64,000 nucleotides of DNA, from contig NC_034410.1 in assembly GCF_002078875.1 (NCBI RefSeq), positions 102,740,138-102,804,137 of the forward strand, read 5' to 3'. The notes beneath the pieces are model-generated. The model was not told the origin of the DNA, made no database searches, and worked only from the letters and a program-made list of their open reading frames with translations. The translations under genes were made by a program, and so were the position numbers. Below, in pieces: positions 11,863 to 24,200 of this stretch (positions are counted from its first letter, which is position 1; the number at the start of each line of letters is the position of its first letter). Source of the stretch: Numida meleagris (lineage: Eukaryota; Chordata; Aves; Galliformes; Numididae).

Positions 11863-14800
11863 CTTCAAAAAGAAAAGTAGGGGAGAAAAATGGTTCTATA
11901 TTAAGCACTATCCAACAGGCAAATACAGTCACACCAAATTACAAAACTAAATAAAAGCTATTAAATACAACGCATTTAAGAATATTTATCCTCTTTGCTC
12001 TTTTCAAGACACCTTACTGAAATAAACATGCAAGCTTATTTATCAAGGAAAGTGAAATGAGTAATAAGGGTTCAGCGCTCCTGCAGAAAAAGATAAGCAG
12101 AGATTGCTGAATTGTACAAAGACAGATCCACCACAAATGCAGGAAGGTCAGTAAACAGGATGACAACCATGACAGAGAACTACAATTAGCAATGCTGTCC
12201 ATTCAATTCAGTACTGTCTAACTGTGTTACACAGACAACAGAGAGGCAGGAGATCATCGCTAACCATGTAACCATCATGTTGAAGTAAAGCTAAGGTGAA
12301 AAAAAGCTCTAGACTGTGGTAACAAGCAACTATTACAGGACTGTGAGAAGACTACTTCCTCTATTTATTTTCTAAGGAAAGGAAGACACAGGATTAGTGC
12401 CAGAAAGTAACGGCATGGAAGTGTTTTTTTGTTTTTTTTTTTAATTTCTTCTTAAAGGAAGAAATTGCCTACAACAGATACTAGAGAGCTCACCAAGTAC
12501 ACAGTGGAATACGTTTTTGAAAACCAGTAATATAAGAAGTGGAACAGGGAAGACAGAAAGAGGGAAGTTGTTGAACACATAAACCAGCCCCTTAGGGAAA
12601 TTATTTTACACTTGATGTCTAGGGTAGCATCAAAACAGAAGAAAGCACTCAAGAAACAGTGGGCAAAGGAAATATCTGGCATGCGTATGCTCCGGGATCA
12701 AAAACAGAAGATTGTTAGTGTGGAGCTAGAGGAAGAGGACAGAGGTAAGCTAAGATAATAGTATGGAAAAAAACCTTGCAAATGAAAAATAAGAACACAT
12801 TTGAGAAGTAACTATTTAATACAGTTTGCCAATATACTTCAGGAGGTTCTCCTGCATATAAGGACACAACAGTTCATTTTTCTTATATGAACGAAATATG
12901 AAGAGTATGAAATGAGGAATATGAATGAAGGAGACAAGAAGTGCCTATCTGTCATTAAAGTAACTGCTTTAAATGCTTTACTAATTAGATCCTGTGTTGA
13001 ACTAAAGTTAGTGGAATAAATATCTTGCCTAACTAAACTGCTAATAGATAGCATCTTAGTCCTGAGACTAAACTGTAAGTGCATTAGAGACTACATTTTT
13101 AGGAAGCAAAGAAGAATTTGGGAGATCTTGTATGGAGACATACAAGCACCTATTATTCAGGAAGAACACCTACCACTGCCAAGGTAAAGGTCAGAGAACC
13201 CTAGAGCTGGTCTTATCTTTCAACTTTCTACTTATTAAACAAGCTGAAGAAATCAGGGAGATAATTTGACATCAGCAAAAACTTTTTTATCATCTCCTTC
13301 CAAATCCATGCACTACCCTTAATCTGCATCACAAATTCAATGAACGCAATTCTTCACACAGGATTTTTTTTTTCAGATAAAACCTATCATCTGTCACAGG
13401 TACAGATGCACCGAATTCCACTACAGGCTGAAAAAGGCTTGTCTTGACTGTCTTCACTGCTAAGGGGATACAGACACTTATCTGTCAGGGGAAGCAATTA
13501 AGGGTCTCAGCAGTACTTCAGGCTCTTTATTAGCCAGAACACAAATGTGAGAAAAATCACCCTTTGCCCTTTAGGTAATGGGAGAGGTCTGTGGCAGAAC
13601 TTTTCAGCAGCTCATGCACTGACTGTTACTGGAGAGCTCTTTTAATCATCCTATAAGCTGTTCCACCCATATTTAGTCCTCTGGAAGCCCCTACTTGGAT
13701 GAGGCCTACTAGAAATCCATAGCTGGCAATTTTAAAAGCCTAACTTTAATTTCTTCCAGTCAACTTGCAGTTTTTGACCCTGGATTCTCATGTCTTGCAC
13801 TGAACTCCTTTAGGACAGATCATCTCTTCAGTTATTTAAAGTTTTGTATCTGACTTCTATCATAAAGCGTCTTATGTAATTTTACACTAAGTGCCCTATA
13901 AAGAGAAAGCAAATGCATACACTGAATAAATAATTGCAAATATGTGCCTACAAAATATAGAAAGGCTCACATACAGGCAAACTAGCGAACACTAAAGGAA
14001 AAACAACATTCAGATATCTACTTAATGAGATGATTCTCTTTTCCCTTCTCCAGAGTGTAACTATGAAGCAATTTCAGCATGCCTTCCAAATATTAGAGAT
14101 ACCCTCATCCTAAGCTGTTTATCTTCACATCCTCAGAGACAACCTTAAACACAGAAGGGAAGGAACAGACATTCAAAAAAGGTATATGTTGGGAAGAAAG
14201 GCTAAATTAAAGCTTAGTTGGAAACTGTTTTTAAGCATTTGTCTAGGTGAATACCCAAACAAATCTATTTACCTTTCACATATCTTCATAAGCACTCTTT
14301 TCTTATTCTATCTAATTACAAAATATGTGTGTTTAAGGAGTGACTTTTCTCCCCTGTGGCCCTGCAGTGAAGTCATTATGCTCACATTGTGACTTAGTAA
14401 TCCTTCTCCTTGGAAAAGATCATTATAATAACAATAATATGATTACACTAGAGGGTCAAAGAGACTGATTTGTGAGAGGCAATGCTATTCTCCATGGGAG
14501 CTGATGGATCTTAGATGGATAGAAGACTCCTCAACCAGAATATCTCTGCCCTACTTAAGGAGTTAGCATATATTGTTCTTTCTACTTCCAAGCACGATCA
14601 ATGACCAACATGTACAACGAAACTGACTTCTCCTCTAGATCTATTATTTACTTCTTTCACAAGACTTTTGGATGCTATTAAGCTACTCTTTTCAGAAAAG
14701 CTGCTACTGTCAGGTCCATTTTATCAAGATTTGAGCACAAATTAGAAACCATAGCTATCATTATATTTTTAGCTGAAGTTTTGCATAGTTATATGCTGTG

Positions 14801-15799
14801 TTTATTGTCATGGAGTTTATCCTTGTGACCACTGAGAGGTGAATATACAAAGATCCTCTGATAGCAGTTTCCTTTCCTGGAAGAATCAATACCCTGAAGA
14901 GCTTTTGTATGAAAAGTTCCTCCATACAAAAGAACGAAGGGGTCCTGAACAAAAGCAATCCTGGGAATGTAATTTTAAGTTGAAAGCCAACTCTCACAGA
15001 AGAGGCAGTATGACTTTATGAGTGGAAATTCTGGAAAACAGCTTCTCTATAAAGAAGCATGCTTTTTCCAGGGCTCCCTCCTTTCTGATCTGACTGCTGA
15101 AGGGAATAGTTAGCCCAAAGCCTGTACTGGTAGGCATAATGTGGAATTTTATCATCTTGTTTCACTGCTTTGTTTTTGACTTCTCAAGCACTCTTCTTTT
15201 TATTACAAAACAGGATGGCATAAAAAAGACTTAAAATTTATACCTAGAACAATAATCTGGAGGCTGTTTCTTTACAAATCCCTTACCATTCAACATGTCT
15301 TCAATAATAAAGAACACAGAGGATTAGTGGCAACTGGTGACTTTCTGTACAAAGTGATCTAATTATTTTTTTCCCTTATATTTATGGAATTTTGAACGTG
15401 GGTAAAATGCATCTATTTTATGATTATCTAATTATTTAGTTGTGATGATTTCACATTATCTTTTTATGGAAGGATTTGCATTCACTCAGCCACAGGCCAA
15501 TACCTTTCCCCAATAAGCCTTCTAAAGCCAGCTGTACTGCATGGTTTCAAACAGACTAAATTTAGCCAGTTCTGTTCATCAGAGGAATGCTGTGTGTCAG
15601 CTACATCAAAGCCCAAGGGCAGCCTGATAAACACTGAATACAGGTCACGTAGCTCTGTAGCTAACAAACTCTAAGAGAGCTCGTACTCGGGGGCATTCAA
15701 AGCAGTTTTGTCATCAACAATCTAGTATCCCCTGAGCCCCCATGTCGTTCCAGTTGCTAAGCAACGCTGGTGTTAATGTCTTAGAGGAGAAAAACTTAC
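11863..15799 (-). other. SS18: SS18 intron 4
   Basis: A 3.9-kb AT-rich intron. I find no transposon, RNA gene or coding content that can be supported. Confidence 0.85.
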
Positions 15800-15953
15800 C
15801 AGGCATCTGGCCGTTCATCTGGTTCTGCATGTGTGGCGCAGGAGGGCCCCCACCTACCAGTCCATCTGAAGACATGTTGTGCGAGCGCGGGGGCGGAGGG
15901 GGGCCGCTCTGACTCATCCCTCCTGGACCCATAGGCATATTCTGTGTGGGTGG
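15800..15953 (-). CDS. SS18: SS18 coding exon 4 (Pro/Met-rich linker)
   Basis: The 154-nt exon encodes PPTQNMPMGPGG, then a polyproline run (PPPPPRSHN) and GGGPPAPHMQNQMNGQMPG. The acceptor AG is at 15955-15954 and the donor GTAAGT begins at 15799. It ends in phase 1, splitting a Gly codon. A few residues differ from the human protein as recalled (for example Ser for Asn after GGM, and Ser/Leu in the NMSSDGL segment); these are conservative changes in a disordered linker. Confidence 0.96.
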
Positions 15954-17214
15954 CTGGAAGGAGACAGTTTAGTCAAACAAGAGAAGCAGTTAGGCTGACA
16001 AATATATTATATGTACATATGGTACGGCAGTTGCCTATATCGCTAAAGCGGCGTATGAAAAAGCACTGAAAAGCATTTCTCGCTTTTTCTGGTATGTTTA
16101 ACTCAGTATTAATTTGGGCAAAACATTTAGTATTTCCATCAATTTTACATGAAGTATTGCAAGCAGACAGCACCACGGTACCTTCGAGCATTGCTTTAAA
16201 ATAAATAAAAACCAAATCAATGGCTCATTAAAAAATTATATCGGAACAATCTAAGACTGCTAGAATTACTCCCTCCCACACAAAGCTTTCCCTCAAAGCA
16301 GCGTTTGCTCAACAGAAAAATAACTCTCCCGTTATAATTCTCTCCTATCAACAATCTGTTGCTGTTAACAGACCTTGCACCAGGACAAAGCAGGTACAAC
16401 CAGAGATGAAAGCCTCTAAATGCTCATAGACGAACAAAAATTTGCACCTGGGTGTGGTAAAATGTTTGAGATCTCTTCTCCTCTCTCCCCTGAAGCACTG
16501 AAGGCCTAGTTCATAATTTTGTGCCAAACACCCCCTACAGACTGGAAGCACATTAGTGCTGGCCTCCAAAGGTCCAGAGACAGCTGCCTAGAAAGGATGT
16601 TTTTGGCAAATTTCCTAATGAAATTGTGAGGAAAATAACGGAATAACCTTGAGAGTTCAAAGAGAGAGAGCAAGAAAAACAACAAATACAAGGGGGAATT
16701 TACTATTAGGTTCTATACTCGGCAATGTAAGGAGGCACAGAAACTGCTAGTAGACAGCTTCGTTTTCCTGTTAAATTCTCCTGTGAGACTGCACTATTCT
16801 CTTCATGCACCTTAGCCAAATGCTTCCAGGGGAATAAAAATTATCTGAGCCAGTAAAAACACTGACCTCTGGCTTTTGAGGACCCTGTCTAAAAAGTTCA
16901 TGCAAAACCCCTTCCTGCGAGACAATGATGGGTGTATTTTTCCACAATTCTCTTCACAGAAAGAACCTAGAGAGAGAAATAAGTCTTTACCTAGAACAGC
17001 CCCCCTTATCACTAAACCTACCCATAAGGATGTTCATAATGACAAAGCATAATATGGTAAAAAGAGCAACTCTTTACACCTGAGTGTAAAGCAGGACCCC
17101 TTTTTTGCCCTGGAAATGGCAAAACCTGCAGTAGGAGCACTAAGCAGGAGGAGTCAGATCTCTCTGGTGACAGCAACAGGACCGAGGGAATAGCATGGAG
17201 CTGCATCAGAGGAG

Positions 17215-17410
17215 GGTCAGGTTGGGGGTTAGGAAAAGGCTCTGCACCAGGAGGGCGGTGGGCATGGCCCTAAGCTGCTAGAGTTCAAGGAGCATTTGGA
17301 CAGCACTCTCAGAAATATGATTTGAATTTTGGGTGGTCCTGCGTGGAGTCAGGGGGTTGGCCCAATGATCTTGTGGGTCCCTTCCAACTTAGGATGTTGT
17401 ATGGCTCTAA
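17215..17410 (+). repeat. CR1 3' fragment
   Basis: The segment has CR1 3'-region features in plus orientation: GGCTCTGCACCAGGAGGGCGG, GGGCATGGCCC, GAGCATTTGGACAGC, and the tail CTTGTGGGTCCCTTCCAACT. It is a 5'-truncated copy sitting just upstream of the mariner element. A related sequence in the opposite orientation occurs at 44181-44725. Confidence 0.8.
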
Positions 17411-17618
17411 TACACATAGATAATATAGACACGTATTCACTTCTTGGAGATAGGAAAGGAGGAAACAGTACTGATTTATTCTCTCAACATTTCTTCAAAT
17501 ACCTCAAGCAAGTATTATTTTCCCTGCAGTATTTTAAAAAATATCTCAAGAAATCAGAGAAAGGCTTTTCTGAGGAGGAGAAAGAAAGGAGATGAAGAAA
17601 AATTCAAGTACGTACCTA

Positions 17619-20600
17619 CATTGCTCTGAAAGCAATGCCTCCTATTTATTTCCATGGAAACTACAACAAAGAGCACAATAACACTACATGATAGAGCAAA
17701 TTCTCAGCTACAAAACACTATTTTTCATCAGTCACCACTATTAGTTCTGCATTTTTGCCAGTGATGCACAAGACCCTGCATGCCTCACTCGTAAAAATCT
17801 GCACACGTGGAGGTGACCCACTGTTTCATAGCTGCTATGATGGTGTTGTTGCTAGGAAAATGTCGCCCATGGGGCCTGGTGTTATCGTGTTGCAAGAGAA
17901 AGGCAGTCTTCTTCTCTGGCCTGACTCCGGAAGTTTGAGCCTTCAGCTTAGTCAGTATCATGATGGAGCAGATAGAGTTGATGGTTTGCCCGGGTTCCAG
18001 GAAATCCAGAAGGATCGCTTCTTTCCTAGCCCAGCAGACAGAGAACATCACTTTACAAACTGAGGGCTGCGTCTTCAACTTTTTTCTTCGATGGGGAATT
18101 CACATCTTGCCACTCCATGGACTGCTGTTTTGACTCTAGCTCATAGTGGTGACACCACATCTCGTCACTGGTAATGATGTGATCCAGATAAAAGTCATCT
18201 ACAGCCTTGTTCTTCCCAGACATCTGCTGGAATTATAATACAGCAGAAAGGGCAGTCCCGGAGGTTCCTAGAGTGTGTGGGAGACAACTTCCTGACACAG
18301 CCAACAAGGGGAAGCAAAATCCTGGACCTGCTGTTTGTTAACAGAGAAGGCCTTGTGGGGGATGTAAAGGTTGGAGGCCATCTGGGGCAAAATGATCATG
18401 AAATAATAGACTTCTCAGTCCCTGCTGAACCTCAGAGGGGAGTCAGCAAAACTGCATCCCTGGACTTCCAAAGGGCAGACTTTGGCCTCTTTCGGAGCAT
18501 GGTTGAGAGAGTCCCTTGGGAGGCAGTTCTAGAGGGCATGGGAGCCCAGGACGGCTGGGAATACTTTAAAGAAGTTATTTTAATGGTGCAGGAGCTGACC
18601 ATCCCCAAGTCACAGAAGACGAGCCATCGGGGTAGAAGACCGGTCTGGCTGAACAGAGACCTTAAACTGGAACTTGGGAACAAAAAGAAAGTTTATGGTC
18701 TTTAGAAGAGGGGGCAAGCAACTTATGAGGATTACAAGTATGTAGTGAAGCTGTGCAGGGAGAAAATTAGAAAAGCCAAAGCCCGGCTAGAACTGAACTT
18801 GGCCACTAAGGTGAAGAACAACAATAAATATTTCTATAAATACATCAACAGTAAAAGGAGGGCTAGGGAGAATCTCCATCCCTTGCTGGACACTGAGGGC
18901 AACACAGTGACCAAGGATCAGGACAAGGCTGAGGTACTTAATGCCTTCTTTGCCTCAGTCTATAATAGTAAGACTAGTTGCGCCCTGGGCACACAGCCCC
19001 TTGAGCTGGTAAGATGGGGATGGGGAACAGAATAGGCCATGCACAATTCACGATGAGATGGTTTTGGACCTGCTCCAAAAGCTGGATACTCACAAGTTCA
19101 TGGGGCCAGATGGATTGCACCCTAGAGTGCTGAGGGAGTTGGCTGCCAGGCCGCTCTCCATCATCTTTCGACAGTCCTGGCTAACAGGGAATGTCCTGGT
19201 TGACTGGAGACTAGCAAATATGATTCCCATCTTCAAGAAGGGCTGGAAAGATGATCCTGGTAGCTACAGACCTATAAGTCTCACCTCGGTGCCAGGGAAG
19301 GTTATGGAAGGGATAATCTCAGGAGACATCGTGGATCAGTTAAAGGTCAACCAGGGGATGAGGACCAGTCAGCACAGATTTATGAATGGTAGATCCTACT
19401 TGACAAACCTGATTTTGGTCTATGATAAGGTGACACTAAGTAGATGAAGGTAAGGCTGTCGATGTGGTCTGCCTGGACTTCAGTAAGGCCTTTGGCACTG
19501 TCCCCCACAGCATCCTTGTGGAGAAGCTGGCTGCCCATGGTTTGGATGGGCATATGCTCTGCTGGGTGAAACACTGGCTAGATGGTCGGGCCCAGACAGT
19601 TGTGGTCAATAGATTTAAATCCATCTGGCGGCCAGTCATGAGCAGTGTCCCCCAGGGTTCGGTGCTGGGGCCTCTTCTATTCAACATCTTTATCAATGAT
19701 CTTGATGAGGGGATTGAGTGCACCCTCAGTAAGTTTGCAGATGACACCAAGTTAGGAGGGCGTGTTGACATGCCAGAGGGGAGAAAGGCACTGCAGAGGG
19801 AACTGGATAGACTGCATTGATGGGCCAAGGTAAACTGTATGAGTTTCAATAGCGCCAAGTGTCGAGTCCTGCACTTTGGTCACAACAACCCCAGGCAACC
19901 CTACAGGCTTGGGGAGGAGTGGCTGGAAAGCTGCCTGACAGAAAGGGACCTTGGTGTGCTTATGGACAGTCGGCTGAATATGAGCCAGCAGTGTGCCCAG
20001 GTGGCCAAGAAGGCCAATGGCATCCTGGCTTGGATCAGGAACGGTGTGGTGAGCAGGACTAGGGAAGTCATCCTGCTCCTGTACTCGGCATTGGTGAGGC
20101 CTCACCTCGAGTACTGTGTTCAATTTTGGGCGCCTCAGTACAGAAAGGACACTGAGGTGCTGGAGCAAGTTCAAAGAAGGGCAACAAGGCTTGTGAAGGG
20201 CTTGGAGAATATGCCCTACGAGGAGAGACTAAAGGAACTGGGGCTGTTTAGTCTGGGGTAGACGAGGCTGAGAGGAGACCTTATTGCTCTTTTCAAATAC
20301 CTCGAAAGTGACTGCAGTGAGAGCGGGGCTGGTGCTTTCTCACTGGTGACAGGTGACAAGACAAAGGGAAATGGCCTCAAGTTGTGCCACGGGAGGTTTA
20401 GGTTGGTTATCAGGAAAAACTTCTTTACCGAAAGGGTTGTTAAGCACTGGAACAAGCTCCCCAGCGAGGTGATTGAGTCACCATCTCTGAATGTGTTTAA
20501 AAACCATTTGGATGTGGTGCTCGGGGACATGATCTAGTGGTGGGTTGTTATAGTATGGTTAGGTTGCAGTTGGACTTGATGATCTTGAAGGTCCTTTCCA

Positions 20601-21227
20601 ACCTGAGCAATTCTATGATTCTATGATTGTATTGGTTGAATACGTCCTGACAAACTTGCATGTGGTGTTCTTTCTCTTTCTGTGTGAGCATTCTTGGGAC
20701 CCACCTTGCACAAACTTGGATATTCCAATGTTGCCACCGTTGTTTCCAACAAACTGAAGTCAATATTCAGCTCCATGTACAGTTCCCTGGTTATAATTTG
20801 CCAATTGATGTGGATGAACTGATCAAGACACTCTTCATTTCGTGGTGCCACAGCTCTGCATGGCCATCCAGAACATGACTTGTCTTGCTGCATGTCACTG
20901 TCACCCCTGCTGAAACACACTACTTATTCCTCACTGTGCTCACATCCACCGTTTGGTCTCCACAAAAGTTCAGCAAGCATCAGTGAATGTCAATGAGTGC
21001 CATTTTTTCTGTATGGCAGAATTCAGTGACACACCTTTGCTTCATACCTCCACGTCAGAAACCATTACATCAGATCACCCCTTGGCTGCCATATATGACA
21101 CAGTAACAAAATGTAACAGAATACTGGTGGGAAGGTTCAACCACTACCACCATACCATCAACATCTGCCTCTGCTGCCATGGGCCAACATAATAAAACAG
21201 GAGGCATTACTTTTGGTGCAGCCCTCA
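17619..21227 (-). mobile_element. Mariner (Galluhop-like) DNA transposon, split by a CR1
   Basis: The two ends are imperfect inverted repeats (AGCAATGCCTCC on the left, GGAGGCATTACTTTTGGTGC on the right), each beside a TA dinucleotide, the usual mariner target. The transposase reads on the minus strand in two pieces. The N-terminal half is at 20920-20630, with TPRNEE-like (APRNEE) and RWVPRMLTQ motifs. The catalytic half is at 18227-17740, with TSDEMW (first Asp), LLDFLEPGQTINS and LLQHDNTRPH (second Asp). After the second Asp the sequence jumps to RHFPSNN, so the region that should hold the third catalytic Asp is missing. Several frame breaks are also present. The element is dead. Confidence 0.85.
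18241..20628 (+). mobile_element. CR1 LINE, 5'-truncated, inserted inside the mariner
   Basis: The element starts within the end of the endonuclease domain (GDNFLTQPTRGSKILDLLF; NDHEIIDFSV) and runs through the reverse transcriptase: [54 protein letters not shown] and the catalytic FADDTK near 19733-19750. It ends with the CR1 3' region and a short ATTCTATG-type tail at 20610-20628. About 2.4 kb is present. At least four frame breaks or stops (near 18705, 19035, 19447 and 19820) make it non-functional. Mariner sequence flanks it on both sides, so it jumped in after the mariner did. Confidence 0.93.
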
Positions 21228-24200
21228 TAATTTATCTAGAGGAGCTTCTGCGTATGCCAGCAACTCAAAGACCTGTGGGAATCCATTTAAGATTCTTGAA
21301 AATAATGTAAGGGAAAGGTCCAATGTAATCTTTCATTCATATACTACTGCATGAGGTAACTAGAAAGTAGTGAACATTATACTCTTTTCATAAGAAGTAG
21401 TAGGACTGATTCCAGGAACCACAAATCCCTCAGATTTGTGAACCTTACTCTCCAAGCTACAAGTATATTGATGAAACCAAATACAGAATGATAAAATTCC
21501 AAGAATGAAACACATGAGTTAGTAAACTGTCAGTACGGGGAAGTTATATCTTTTGACTCTATTCAAATTTTTCAGAAATACAAATAAAAAACACGTAGGT
21601 GTATATGCAACAAAAACTTCTTAATACAAATTTTTTTACAAAGCCTTTAGGCTAAGTACTGTATGTGGATGTACGCTTTCATTGATCAGAAACTACCCAA
21701 TTAGAAGAAAAAAGAAACACACAAGGTTCAAAGAATGAAGGAACATACAGAGATCTCTTGAAAATAATTAAGTGCCAACATTTTAAGATGTTGCAATATT
21801 AATTGTTGAATATTATGAAAGAAAGAATAAGCAGAACTAGTGCCAGGTGAAATGCAAATGGAAAAAAAGAAAGCCAATTACACTGAATTTTGAACCGTTC
21901 TTTCTTCTGAAAGAACAAACACTTACTGCAACTGATCTGGAAAAAGAAACTGACAACTACCTAGAGAGTTCTGTGGGACAAAAATAGAAAAATTCCATTA
22001 AAACCACTCAAAATACGTACATCTACTTTCTGATCATCTTCAGTGCTTGATTTAACAAAAGTCAGGTATAAAACACAAGAAATAAAATGCCATGGCATTT
22101 CTGATAATGATACATGTTTGGTTTGGGGAAAGCAATCACAAGAAGATACAATAAAAGCAAAAGGACTCCAAAGACAGGCAACCAATGATTAAAGACTTTG
22201 AATTTCTCTTACCTGAAACAAGTCAAAAATGACAGATTTTTATTTTTACAGAGAAAGGAAATGAACGTAAGAGGATATGTCAGAAATACAATTTAATGTA
22301 TGATCTACAGAAAATGTAGATCATCCAATTTATGCTTTAACAACAAAGAAAACCCCAGGAGAACAGTCAATAAATTGAGGAATAACATTAAATATATAAG
22401 ACACCATATAAATCACATAAGCCTGAGGAATTCATCAACACAAGACATCAGAACAAGGTTTAAATAGGATTTGGAGATAATTACACATACATATATGCAA
22501 TAGAAACAGAGTTACATTATATACAATATTTTTAAAGGGTGTTGTAAGCCTTCATGTCAGGGTCATAAACCAATCACTACCTGATAGCAATTAAAAAGAA
22601 GTGTCTCCAGCAGATATAATTATTCCCCTGTGAAATTCCTCCACAGCATCTTTCTACTTGCCGCAGACAGAAAAAAAGGAAGAAAAATTTGTTTTAAAAT
22701 GGCAATTTCCCTATTTCTATCACAGTTATTCCATGCTATGAGAGGTAGTATAACTTCTTTTAAATCATCTTTAATTAAAAGAAAGTAAACCTGGATCACT
22801 TAGTCTTTTTTTGAAATTGACTATCCCTGGTAATATGCAGTAAGCATGATAAAGACCTTCTAAAATACAAAATGACGACAATATTCAAAAGCTAAATACT
22901 TGAATAAAAAATGAAAATAAGAAAAAAAAACCCACACACTTTGCGAAAGCAAAGTGACTCAACTTAAACCCTATACATTCAGTCATTTGGATGAGATTAC
23001 ATCCAAATGTAGTTAGGCTGAAAGAACCAGAGCAAAAACTACTTTCTTGATTTTACTGAATAAGAGACAGGAATGAAAATTAAAATCTCCGTTAATTTTA
23101 TTCCAATTATGAAATACTATCAGTTAAGAAGTAAATTAAAGAATTAGAAGTAAGATAAGCATTAGACATAGCTTCACTTGCTAAACACTAATTTTTGGGT
23201 CACGTTCCCAAATACAGATTGCAATTTACAGCCACTATGAGCATCTATAATTTATCAGAGCATGACAAAAAACTTTCAACTATGCTGCCTAATTCTGGAA
23301 AGCTAAACTAGAGAAAGACTGAAATTGGCCTACAGTTACAAGTTAAAAAAGAGAGACAAGAAAAATAAACATTAGATTCTAGCTGACAGTTTTCAGCAAA
23401 CAAATCTTAAAAGTTATTTGAAAGCATAAACTCATAACAGCAGTTAAACTGCCTTTTACTGATGATTTTCTTTTAAGCAATAAAATAAATCAAATGCAAG
23501 ACATCAAACAAAAATGTGTTATGGTGGAACTGTACATCTGGAGCTTTTATCTATCATCTCTTTCCTACCCTATGCCAATATGCCAGATTTTTCTTACCAC
23601 CAATAGTAGGTTGAAACTTTTGATTATGTATCATAATGATGGAATACTAACTCAGTAGTTAAAAAACGTAAAGCAGTAAAAATGTACAAGTCAGGAAATA
23701 CTGTTCAGCATATGCTAAAACAAAGTATCGCTAATCAATACGCATAGCAATAGATATTTAAAGGACACTACCACAAATTCAATTTTCTTGAAATTCTCTC
23801 AGAATAACAATTACAAGCTACACGCAGTGCGAACATAGAAGTCTTCTAATCTTTCTAAGAGGAGCTCTAACTCGTGATTTAATCGATCATCTTTGTTTTC
23901 AGCTCTCAAATACCATTTTCTGCAAAGCAAAATATCCTATCCCAGGAGGTACTCTGGCCTGCTAATATCACATTGCTAATATCACAGCACCTGCCCCAGC
24001 CTCAAAGAACGGTACCCAGTTGATAGGTGCTGATGACACCTGCAGAACACTTACTGACATGTCAGAGTGGGAAATAAGATCATAAAGGAATATATTTCCA
24101 AGATCTGGAAACACTAAGATTCATTTAATTGGCTTATGACTCTTCCGTAAGACTCTTCTATTCTAGAGTCTTCTTGTACTGAGAATATCTTAAATGGAAA

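Noticed and set aside
18277..20537. Reverse transcriptase frames that might be a host gene
   Set aside because: They are the decayed ORF2 of a CR1 LINE, with several stops and frame changes and a CR1 tail.
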